Assembly (NCBI GenBank): GCA_947471745.1
Contig: CANJKZ010000532.1
Coordinates: 258,001 to 322,000, forward strand
Source: Closterium sp. Naga37s-1
Lineage: Eukaryota; Streptophyta; Zygnematophyceae; Desmidiales; Closteriaceae
Direction: 5' to 3'
Length of the DNA: 64,000 nt
Both the position numbers and the translations under genes were made by a program. This document shows, piece by piece, positions 54,196-64,000 of the stretch. Within the stretch, counting starts at the first letter, position 1; the number at the start of each line of letters is the position of its first letter. A model generated the notes under the pieces. It was not told the DNA's origin, made no database searches, and saw only the letters and a list, made by a program, of their open reading frames with translations.

Positions 54196-57100
54196 CTACC
54201 CCCCTCCCAAGGAGGCGACGTCCGCGGCGCCTGCAGACTGAAAGTACGCTTGGAGGCAAGCGTTGTCGGGAGACAGCGAGGACGAACGAACCCAGCTGTC
54301 GTCGGCTGCGTCGTAACCACGCCAACGAACCAAGAAGTCAACGAAGGAGACACCTCCCTGCAGACGGCGACGGTGCCTGAGGATGCGCTGGATCTGGTAG
54401 TCGGGCTCGTCGGTGTCAACAGCTACCGGCAGTGGAGTGCGATCACGACCCGAGAAGGTGGCGTTGGGATCGGTGTAAGGACGAAGGAGAGACACGTGGA
54501 ATGATGGGTGCATGCGGAAATGAGCGGGAAGGCGGAGACGGAATGCGACTGGACCTAGTGCGCGCTCAATGACAAATGGACCAATGAAACGTGGACGAAG
54601 CTTGCTGTCCTGTGGCAGTCGGAGGTTGCGGCTATCCAAGAGAACACGGTCGCCGACTGCGAACGACACCTCACGACGACTGCGGTTGGTGGTGCGTGCC
54701 ATGCATGCATTTGCGAGCTCAAGGTGCTTCCTCACGTGATCATGGATGAATGTGAGATGCTGGTGGAAGTTGTCCGCACGAGGGACTGTGGGTGTGAGAT
54801 CGACACGAGTGGGGACATTTGGGTGCTGACCGTAAAGTGCACAGAACGGTGATATGCCTGTGGACGAGTGGTGCGTGTTGTTGTATGCGAACTCGGCCAT
54901 GCTCAGCTTCTTGTCCCATGCGGCTGCGTCGTGCATCGTGATGCCGCGAAGGATCTGCTCCGAGGTCTCGTTCACACGCTCAGTCTGTCCGTCTATCTCT
55001 GGATGGTACGCGGACGACATGGCTAAGCGAGTCCCAAACAGTGTGAAAAGCTGCTTCCAGAACTTCGAAGTGAAACGAGGGTCGCGGTCTGAGATGATGG
55101 AATCTGGAACCCCGTGCAGTCGGACTACGTTATCTACGAACAGCGTCGCGGCTTCCTCTGCTGTAACCTTGCCATGCGTGGGGATGAAGTGCGCTGCTCG
55201 AGAAAACTTATCCACTACCACGAAGATGGCGTCGTGACCCCTAACTGTGCGCGGTAAAGCCATGATGAAATCCATGGTGACTACCTGCCAAGGGCGGTCG
55301 GGCGGTGGAATCGGCTGCAAGAGTCCTGCTTTGCGCTGGCGAGAGGACTTCGTACGCTGACACGTGTCGCACGAGCGAATGTAATCCTCTACGTCTGCTG
55401 CAAGCCCTGGCCAGTAGTACGTGTGACTAAGCGTCTTAGCCGTCTTATCTACTCCGAAGTGACCTGCACTAACTACGTCGTGCGCCTCTGAGAGAAGGAG
55501 CTGTCGAAGAGGGCGGTAGGCTGGAACCCAAATCCGTGTGGTACCCTTCCGTATATAGACACTACCCTGCACCTCTGCTCCTGCGGGCGGCTGCTGTGTG
55601 AAGTCGGGATCTACTGTGTAACCGTGCTCGAAGAGTGCTATGAGGAGTGGATGGCCGGCAGTAACTGTGAGGCTAGCGAGCTGGCAACTAGGGCGAGTGA
55701 GCGGATCTGCTGGGTTGCGCACGCCTGGCTTGTACTCTATCCTGTAGTGGAAACTCCCCTCCATGAACTCCATCCACCTAGCCTAGCGACGACTCAGCTG
55801 CGGCTGCGACTTGAGGAAACGAAGCGAGCAATGGTCCGTGCGTATAACACTATCTGCCCCCTCTAGGTAGCACCTCCACACCTTATACGCATGGATGATC
55901 GCGAGCGCTTCCTTGTCGTGGATCGGATAGTTCAGCTCCGCTCCCCGAAGCTTACGCGACTCGTACGCGATCGGCTGCAATCCGCGTCCCTGGTTCTGAA
56001 GAAGCACTGCTCCTATGGCCCGATCTGATGCATCGGTCACTACAACGTATGGGCGAGTGGGATCTGGGTACGACAGTGTCGGTGAAGACGTGGGCGACTG
56101 CTTCATCTGCTCGAACGCCTGCTGCTGCGCTGGACCCCAAAGAAACTCTACGCCCTTCCGAAGTAGGTCGGTAAGTGGACTAGCAATGGAAGCGTAACCC
56201 TGAACGAAACGACGGTAGTAATTCGCGAAACCGAGGAAGCTCTGCAGTTCCTTGACTGAGGCCGGTGCTATCCAATCCTGTACTGCTGCGATCTTCTTCG
56301 GGTCGGTCCTAATGCCACTAGCGGAAACGACGTGACCTAGAAACTCGACCTCTGGGAGGAAGAACTTGCACTTCGACTGCTTCGCGTACAACTGCTCCCT
56401 CCTCAAGACCTCAAAGCCCTTCTGCAAGTGCTGCACGTGCTCCTCCTTCGTCTTAGAGAACACTAGGATGTCGTCTAGGTAAACTACAACGAAAAACCCT
56501 AGGAACTCGGAGAGGACTGTGTTCATGAGCGTCTGAAATGTCGCTGGGGCGTTGGTCAAACCGAACGATAGAACCCTAAACTCGTACAACCCCTGCTTCG
56601 TACGAAACGCCGTCTTGTGCTGGTCCTCTGGAACTACTCGAATCTGATGATACCCTGAGCGAAGATCGATCTTGGAGAAGATTCTAGCGCCCTACACTGC
56701 ATCGAGAAGATCCTCTACTCTCGGAACTGGGAATCTATTCTTGACGGTGGCGGCGTTCAGTGCGCGGTAATCTATGCACATCCGTAACCCTCCGTCTTTC
56801 TTAGGCGCGAACAGGATCGGTGCTGCCCAAGGCGATCTAGATGGCTGTATGAACCCCTGCGTGAGAAAGTGCCTAACCTGCTGCGTCATCTCCTCTGTCT
56901 CTGCTGGACTCAACCTCCACTGCGGCTTCGCTACTGGCCTACTCCCCGGCTCCAACTCTATTCGATGGTCTACTGCTCGGCTGGGAGGTAACCCTGGGGG
57001 CAACTCGTCGGGGAAGACGTCTGCGAACTCTGCTAATAGTGCACTCACCTCAGCAGGAAGAGTCGCCTTCGCACCAACTGCTGCACTCCCTCCTTTCCCC

Positions 57101-57714
57101 TCCTCGGCTTCCACCTCATCAAGGAAAACCGCGAAGATCCGTGCCGCACGCTTCACTAACTGTCGCACACGAACAGCATTAATGATAGCTGTGGATGATG
57201 TGGCCCCATCGCTCCACTGTGGCAGCTCCCGGAACTCCCCGTCTACCTTGACGCTGCAGCTTCCCTGAGCCCAATCGAATTGAGTACTAACTGTTCGTAG
57301 CCAATCCCTACCGAAGATGAAGTCGTAACCGTCCAGCGTCGCAGAGTCGAAGTCACGCCTAACTGTGATCGGTCCTAGTACTACGCGCAACTTGCGGATG
57401 ACCGGTCCAATGTGAAGAGGCGTCCCATCTACCATGCGAGCATCCTTGAAGTTGACTGCGGAATCTGCTTCGAGATGGAGGCGGCTGACTAACGATGAAG
57501 ACACGAACGAGTGGCTAGCTCCGCTATCTACGAGAATCTTAACAGGAACTCCGCGAAGCTTCCCTAGAAGCACGACTGGTCGGTCAACAGTGTCTACCTC
57601 GTTCTCCGTAGATGACTGCTACAAAGCCGTCTCCTCTACGTTAGTAGACGTGGCGGGTACGGGAACCTCCACACCAGCTAGCGACCCGCTATCTACTGGC
57701 GGTTTCCGTTTCCC
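54196..57714 (-). pseudogene. gypsy 4 pol with three nonsense codons
   Basis: Domains: protease [10 protein letters not shown], reverse transcriptase ([14 protein letters not shown]), RNase H, HHCC zinc domain and integrase core, then a chromodomain-like end (DYQIQRILRHRRR ... FLVRWRGYDAADDSW). TAG codons at 57619-57621, 56692-56694 and 55783-55785 each sit where Gln is expected. The frame is otherwise open from the slippery site at 57708-57714 to 54196. Confidence 0.9.
57708..57714 (-). promoter_or_regulatory. candidate -1 frameshift heptamer GGGAAAC (gypsy 4)
   Basis: caG GGA AAC, four codons before the gag TAG, although this family differs from gypsy 1-3 in most other sequence. Confidence 0.65.
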
Positions 57715-58625
57715 TGCTGCTGCTTCTTGAACTCTAGGCAGTCCCGCTTCATGTGTCCCGGCTTTTTGCAGTAGTGACAGTTCCCCGTAAAACCCATTCG
57801 CTGCGAGCCGTCACTGTTAACTGCACCGATCTCCATGGGCGATGGTCCGTCCCTCGATCGAGCGTCGTTGATCGGTCTGTTGTATCCCCTATCGCGATCG
57901 TCACGACCCCGTCGGCTTCGTACTGCGTCGACGCGTTCTGCGGCTGCGACAACTGACTCGAAGGTTGACAACCCGTGAATCGCTATAACTTCCGCTATGT
58001 CCGGCTTCAACCCTTCGAGGTAGCGATCACGCATCTCTGCTTCCGTGATGTCATCTATTTCGTTGCAGATGCTCAAGAACCGTTGTGTGTACTCCTGGAC
58101 GTTTCCTATCTGTCGGAAATGACGCAGACGCTTCCTAGCAGCTTCGGAGGCGTTCACCAAATCGAACCTACTTTTCAGCGCCGCTTCAAATCCTTCCCAT
58201 GTGGTCGGAACCGTGGTAACACCCAAAGCTAAACTCCCTAAGCTCGAAGTTGCAGCTGCATGCCCCACGCCCTGTTGATGTCCGTCTGTCAGAGCCCTTC
58301 TTACAGCATTTTGCGTGAGTTGGCGCCACCACTCCAAGGCCGGGCCCCTCAGCAGCGTAACGGAGTACTCGATCCGCTGCTGCGCGTCCGCCTCTTGCAC
58401 CCCGCTCGCGGCGAAGTAGTTGTTCAGCATGAAGAGCTACGTCCGCACGTTCGCGTCGCGTTGACTTGGGTCAAATGACTCGGGTTTCTGCGGCTTGAGC
58501 GCGCTTCGACGTTCCGGCAGCGCTTCCGCGCCAGTCGACGTGTTGGGTGCAGGAGATGGTGCGGCATGACCATGAGAAATTGACGCGAATTCACGAAGCT
58601 GTTGCATTTCAAACCGTACCGTATA

Positions 58626-59171
58626 CTCCCGGACAAAACACCCCCCAATAATTGTACACCCCCGGGTAGCTTGTGCGGGGTGGGTGTTATGATAGACCTC
58701 GTTTCTACTATACCCCCCTTTTTGGCTGATTTTCTATAACACCCCCCCTTTTCTTACGGATTCATTATTATAGTCGTTAACGAGTAGCTGCAATACGGAA
58801 GAATATCGTGTGAATATCTCCCTCAATGAAATTTCGCGGTACATTCAAAGGCAATCTGCCGAGATTTGCCCCCTCCCACTATTTCTCTGTCGCCACGTGC
58901 AGGTGAATCTTTCGTTGCAAGTGGCAAGAGAGGTGCCACATGCCATTTTCGTGGGGGCGATGAAGTTCGAGGCCGAAACTCACATTCGCGCCTCAGGCAG
59001 TGATGCTAAAACGACCAGCAAAACACCCACATTGACTAATTAAAAAAACACTAACACTAAGATATGCCATATGTAAAGACCCGGGTATTATGTATTTTTT
59101 TCCTATGAAGAGACCCCCCCCATTTTTTCCCTGTATTTTTAGCTATACCCTAGGGTGTTATGTCTGGGAGA
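58626..59171. mobile_element. MITE in gypsy 4 gag
   Basis: 546 bp with terminal inverted repeats (left ctcccggacaaaacaccc; right end, inward, ctcccagacataacaccc) and a 3-bp duplication ata (58623-58625, 59172-59174). It is non-coding. It contains many runs of C and t(a/t)acaccccccc-type motifs. The CTCCC terminus recalls Stowaway/mariner elements, whose duplication is TA; the family is not certain. Confidence 0.8.
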
Positions 59172-59390
59172 ATACGGTACCTGACGATTTTCCAACGTCA
59201 ACTGTTCGAGTTGGCGCATGAGTTGAGCAAGAGTGTTGCCCATGTCGTTGGGGAGAGCGTTCATGGTCTCGTCCATGTTGGCTCGACGACTCCAAGTCTG
59301 CAAGTCGGCAACGCGGGACGATGACGTGGTAGTCTCGTCGTCGACGGTCGCTCGTTGGAAGTCGCTCCCCACGAAGGCTCTGATACCAAG

Positions 59391-59759
59391 TGTTAGGCCC
59401 GACGGCCTAAGTCCGCTAAAGAATTAGCGGGGTCGACTAAGTCGAGGATGAAACGCGGCGGAAGACTTTGGCGAAAGAACTATTGGCGAAATAGGCGAAG
59501 AAGTTACTGAGTAATTGAAGAAGAGTTGAATGAGAATTGATTGATAATGCCAAGTACAAGCAAGGTTTAAGTAGCATGCAAGAAACAAGGTTGGAAAGTA
59601 GATTGTGGGACTAGGAATTGGAAGGCAAGAGAACTAGAGTGCCACGTGGCACAAGGAAATCTAGGAAATCTTGGATGAGTTGGATGAAGATAGGGTTGAG
59701 ATAAGGTTGGGGGTCTGTTTAGGGTAAACTACCCTTGAACAGGAAAGTACCCCGTAATA
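59391..59759 (-). repeat. 5' LTR of gypsy 4
   Basis: Inner end TGTTAGGCCC (plus) abuts the primer site. The outer end cccgtaata is placed by similarity to the other LTR start, and TG appears mutated to TA. The outer boundary is approximate. Confidence 0.65.
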
Positions 59760-60279
59760 TATACACATCTGCACCAAATGTCAAGCACTGTGTGTAACTA
59801 AGTCTGATGCCTTGGTACATCTGCATGACTGGCCACACAATCTCCATATCCCACTCTCCATACTATGCTCCCTGATTGACAAATCACCAGCACTGTGAAA
59901 CCGAAGCTAGACCTAGTGGGGCTTCAAGTCCCTTCATATCTTCCATCTTCCACTAGGTCAAAAAGCCTGCCTTGCATGGGAACACTCACTAGTATGCAGG
60001 CCTCTTTCCATATATAAAAGCTGTCATATGAAGAAACATCAAACAGTATACCATACATCAGCTCTCAGAGAAGCCCTGCCCGCGCACTTTGTCTAGCGTG
60101 TATGTTGTCTAAATTAGGTTCCCAGTAAATACAAGTTGCCGCTTGTCCTCGCCTCACTCCACACTGCAAAATACAGTACCCCACTTAGCCAACAAACTAA
60201 AACAGGCAAAATAGCTTATCTGCAAAAACACGCTTCAATTGTCACTCTTGCCATGGTTGTGGTTCATCCCTCTGCATGG
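59760..60279. other. spacer downstream of the HCF173-like gene
   Basis: AT-richer sequence that probably includes the 3' untranslated region of the HCF173-like gene. No gene or repeat recognised. Confidence 0.6.
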
Positions 60280-63200
60280 CTACCCCTTGAAGGCATCAGA
60301 GATGGCCTTAGGAACAGCTGGATACTGCACGCGGCCATTGCGCACGTCAGGCCTGAGGCGCTGGAACAGGTCCACCCAGTGCCGCTCCTCCATGCTCAGC
60401 CCTGCTGTCAGCACATCCCGCCTCACCTGCACACACGGAGGAGTGGCGTGCAGGAGGGAGGGCAAATGCGGAGTGAGACGGTGATGTGGAACATGGGTCG
60501 TGGAACATGGGTTGTGGGATGTGCAGAACTGTAAATCAAGGAGGTAATAAGAGCGGAAAGGCATGAGCAATGTAAAAGCTTACCTCAAACGTGGTGTCGA
60601 CAGCATCGGGAGCGTCAAGCGCCTTGACACAGACAGCTGCAGCCTCGGGGCACGAGATGAGGCCGGTCAGCACATCGCCTTGACCCGACTGACATGGAGA
60701 ACAGGACAGGAAGGGGCGAGAGGGGATAGGGAGTTGGTGATAAGAGGGGATGATGCATATAATAAGCCTGGTAATGTTGGCTAGTGTCAGTATTCAACAC
60801 AGAGGAGAGCAAGTAATTCAGCGCAGCGGTTTCATCACGAGACAGCCGCGGCAGGTGGGGCAGGTGGGAAGGTGGAGCAGGTGGGGCAGGTGGGGCGGTA
60901 CCTCAAGGATGTGGGGCGTGTTGACGGTGTCTGCCTTGGCCTCAGTTGTGCCCAGCAGTCCTGTGGGTCGCACCACCGTGTACCGCAGCCCACTGGCCCG
61001 CACCGCATCCTCACAGCTCAGCTTCCATGACAGTATTCCGCCTGCTCAAGTGCAGTGTGCGGATGGGAGAAGGGGGTGCAGGTGGGGTTAGTTGGGTTTT
61101 TAGGGGTGGGACAGTGTGGGGGGGGGAGGCGAGGAGGGTGAAGAATAACAACGGGAAAGGCAAGAGTACGAGAAACTGATGCTTATGGTGAAAACGCAGA
61201 GAGCATGCGCACTGCCGACCGTCTCTAATCCTGTGTGTGCAACGGTGTGTGGCTGACCTGGGTTGAGCTGTACGATGGGGATGGACTTGCTCCTCTCCTC
61301 GGCCGTCATGACGCGTGCACTGCGCTGCACTGCTGCACTGCTCACCAGCACCACCTGGGGCCGGCTCGCACGGTACGCCGAGATGGACGCGATCTGGAGA
61401 GGCGAGATGGAGAGATTTGAAGGGGTGAGAGAAGGGCCGCGCAATGGGTTTAAAAAGCTTGTGGGTATGGGAATGTTTGTGCTGCTGCTGGTTTGTCTCT
61501 TCATTGACTGTATCTCTCGGTGTGCTCAAGTGTGTGGGAATGTGCGAGTACCTGATGCCTGCAAGTATTTCTGAGAGGACAGATTCTAGCATTGGAAGGA
61601 GAGCAACTCACTTCAAGGGAGAACTCCCCAGGGAGGCAGAGAGGGTTGGGGAAGCCATCGCACTGGAAGCGACTGTACACGATGCCCAGCTGAGGAGGGC
61701 GAGGGAAGGGGGGTCCACAAGCGAGGGGAGAGCATGTGAGCGCAGGGAATCCATATGCAGGAACTAGATAGCTATCACTGCACCTATCCCCAACCAGGCA
61801 CTGTGAAAAGTGTCTCTGAGAAACTTAATGCAGGCTCATGGGGCCATCGTGCAGCAAGGCAGCAGCATGCCCCCTCTGGCTAGCCCCAGACGCTTACGGT
61901 GCGGATCTTCTTTGTGTTGATAGGTGGGCTGTCCATCACAGAGCGAGACCGCTCCACCGCCCTGAACCTGGGGCGCATACAGATGCAGGCACAGGTGGGG
62001 GGGCAGGGGGTTTCGCAGGAGTGGAATATTAGAACGTGCCCCGGAATGGGAACATGAAACATTCGAGATGAAACTGGAGAGGTGCAGAGCGGTGTCAGGT
62101 GATCAGGAGCGTGGGGTACAGAGAGTGGCGCGATAGGAAGAGGGGGAGATTGCATGCGAGGCTTGGTGAGTGGGTACGTACTGTGAGAAGGGGATGAATG
62201 CGTCGAGCCACTGGCCGTTGAGAGTGTCAACGCTCGCCTGGTACTGGAACTCGCCCTGTGACTTCTGCTTGTTGCAACGGGTGGGAGGAGTAAGAGAGGG
62301 GCACATGACAAGGGCAAGAGAGAGCATGTGCTCCAGCTTCACGAGTTCATTGATTGAGAGATGAGGCTAAAGATGGAGAAAAGCAGCAAGCGGGAGGTGA
62401 AAGGCCGGGAAAGGAGACAGGGCAGTGCAGATCGCGAAGGGCGCGAGCCCAGGCCCTTCCACCCACAGGGCGGCAGCAGCGGCAGCAGCAGCAGCAGCAG
62501 CAGCAGCGTACGCACCTCGTCTCTGAGGTTGAGCTTGTAGCGACGACCGTCGCCCTTGACTCGCAGGTGCAGCCCGTCATAGGCCGACAGGTCCAACGGT
62601 GTGGGGAAGGAAGTCCTGGGAGACACGCATGGTGGAACGGCCGAGGAGCGTGCATGAGTGGGTGGTCCGGAAGAGGACGCAAGGCATGGTGCAAGGGCGA
62701 CGAGGACATGGTGCGAGCACAAGACGAATGGAGCCAGGGGGGGGAAAGCGAGGGGAATTTGGTTTGTGAGAGGGGGGAGGGAGTTGTGGCTGAGTGGGTG
62801 CATGTGATGTGGCCGCAATCGCGGCAGCAGAGTGAAACACAGAAGAGTGGTGCAGAGACGCAAGTAGTGTGGGTGTGGTGGGCGTCGTCACCTAGAGGCA
62901 CAGAAGCCACCGCCCTCCACTCGCAGCGTGCCCTCAAACACAGCCTTGCCTGCCACGCACAGGCATCAAGAAGGAGAGCGAGGCGTTGGGGCAACACCGT
63001 GCTGAGATGATCTGCCATTGAGCAATCTTCACCAAGGCACGAACTAGCACGTTCCCCAATGTCAAAAACGGAAATTCTCGTGAAAATATACCTCCAATCC
63101 CAATGCCGTGCACCCTTCGGCCTCCTTGATTAAGTAAACATATAAGGAGCATCTCTCCCCAGGGCAACCCAAGCAAACATCACCTCTCTCCATTGCCGAA

Positions 63201-64000
63201 TACCTCTCTCCAGTAGCAACATCTCACCTGCCAAATCCCGCGCGGCTCACCAACATCAGGTCGCAGGACACTCTCCGAGATGCCGCCCATGATCACATCG
63301 TCGAACCGCCCCCACCCATCCACGTACACCCGCGCTCCCGCCTGCTCCGCTGCGCCTGATCCCTCCTCCGCAGCGGCAGCGGGAGGAGCGGAGAGCGACT
63401 GGAAGTCGAAGAGCATCAAGTCCTCGCTCTCCTTCTCCGCCCCCTCGCTTCCCCCCTCTCGGAACGCCGCCTCCGCTGCGCGGAAGAGTGCGGGCACGCC
63501 CTTGCCGTACACGTCCTGCGGGGGACGCGCAGGGCGAGTGCGGGGGAAAGCGGAAAAGGGGGGAGGACGGGGGGACGAAGGGGGAAGAGGTAGACGAGCG
63601 GGTGGAGACACTGATCCGGCAGGAGAGAGGAACGGAGCGGAGTGGGGTGGGAGAGACAATAGGAGTATGCATGTGCGTTCGCGCGTCAACTCAGTACGTT
63701 CTGGCTCCGCTCTAGCTCCAACTCCCGCCCCTCACACACGCGCGCAAGCAACACACACTCACTCCGCATCACGCTCACCTCGGGGGTCGACCCGTCCGCG
63801 TATCCGGGGAACCCGCCCTCTTCCGTGCGCGGCTTGACGCGGATGCCCACCGCGCACACCACGGTGTCCGCGCCTCGCAGCGCGCGCTGCACGGCGTCGG
63901 CGTCGTTGATATCGCCCTGCACCACGTGCACCCGCCCCGGACGTGCCTCCACCACGCCCTCGCCCTCTCCCAGCGGCTGCACCTGAAGGCCTTGCTCCTT
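60280..64000 (-). CDS. HCF173: HCF173-like photosystem II assembly/translation factor, 3' part
   Basis: Eleven exons, minus strand, from frame and GT-AG sites: 63779 to about 63982 or beyond, 63515-63228, 62944-62892, 62615-62516, 62264-62182, 61967-61898, 61689-61612, 61393-61258, 61041-60902, 60688-60584, 60428-60280. The first part is an atypical NAD(P)-binding (SDR) fold (VVQGDINDADAVQRALRGAD, then TPEDVYGKGVPALFRAAEAA). A CIA30 domain is inserted (LMLFDFQSL ... WGRFDDVIMGGISES ... FCASR ... LHLRVKGDGRRYKLNLRDE ... WLDAFIPFSQF). The SDR fold then resumes (QVVLVSSAAVQRS, LRYTVVRPTGLLG). That split order is characteristic of HCF173, which in Arabidopsis promotes psbA translation in the chloroplast. 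The transit peptide and N-terminus lie beyond the window. Confidence 0.9.

Larger units (their letters stand above)
57693..59276 (-). pseudogene. gypsy 4 gag, split by a MITE
   Basis: ATG at 59274-59276 (MDETMNALPNDMGNTL). The N-terminal coiled-coil-like region runs to 59175, the MITE interrupts, and gag resumes at 58622. The Ty3 gag core (LFMLNNYFAASG ... [12 protein letters not shown]) follows, then the zinc knuckle CHYCKKPGHMKRDC and TAG at 57693-57695. A TAG at 58437-58439 replaces a Trp in front of LFMLNNYF. Confidence 0.88.
54092..59759 (-). mobile_element. Ty3/gypsy element 4 (different family), 3' LTR truncated
   Basis: The 5' LTR is 59391-59759, with an exact initiator-tRNA-Met primer site TGGTATCAGAGCC (minus, ending at about 59376). 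Gag, pol, a polypurine tract that overlaps the pol stop (GGGAGGGGGGTAG) and about 104 bp of 3' LTR (54092-54195) follow. The LTR is cut at the junction with gypsy 3. The two LTR starts (TATTACGGGG and TGTTACGGGT) are similar but the rest is diverged, so the pairing of these LTRs is uncertain. A MITE interrupts gag. Confidence 0.85.

Noticed and set aside
53378..54325. A gypsy 3 gag with a novel N-terminus
   Set aside because: The first 78 codons are gypsy 4 LTR-like sequence that happens to be open. True gag homology starts at 54091.

Overview
The window is nuclear DNA of a photosynthetic eukaryote of the green lineage. It holds spliced genes with short GT-AG introns, a homolog of the chloroplast photosystem II assembly factor HCF173, a plant-type purple acid phosphatase, and Ty3/gypsy elements with chromodomain-like C-termini primed by initiator methionine tRNA. 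The GC-rich, repeat-laden introns would fit a streptophyte alga or early land plant, but the species cannot be read from the sequence. About two thirds of the window is transposable elements nested in each other. I reconstructed the nesting from target-site duplications (TSDs) and LTR ends.

Layout. 1-733: 5' end of a copia element (minus) inserted in the gag zinc knuckle of gypsy element 1 (734-6341, plus). Gypsy 1 also carries a truncated copia (4247-5969) near the end of pol. 6348-31190: an old hAT transposon (hAT A) whose five-exon transposase gene is split by a solo LTR (20439-20811) and by gypsy 5 (21875-29396). Gypsy 2 (6353-19410, minus) sits after the first five bases of hAT A and itself contains an intact 7.5-kb copia (copia 2, 8907-16447). 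Gypsy 5 contains a non-autonomous copia (22664-24200) seven codons into its gag. 31191-46901 is the host island: an F-box/LRR gene, a hypothetical acidic protein, and a purple acid phosphatase gene with a remarkable N-glycosylation repeat, separated by repeat-rich spacers. 46902-59759: gypsy 3, with hAT B inside its LTR, fused to gypsy 4, which carries a MITE. 60280-64000: the 3' eleven exons of an HCF173-like gene, running off the right edge.

Most striking observations. (1) The copia elements carry, directly beside the LTR, a segment resembling most of the initiator tRNA rather than only the usual 12-18-base primer site. At the T-arm position three versions differ in sequence but each forms a perfect hairpin. 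(2) Four gypsy copies have a GGGAAAC/T slippery heptamer with the gag stop four codons later and pol in the -1 frame. (3) The phosphatase has a block of about 23 N-glycosylation sequons encoded by an 18-bp tandem repeat. Every copia leader also holds long GC-rich tandem arrays whose units differ between copies.
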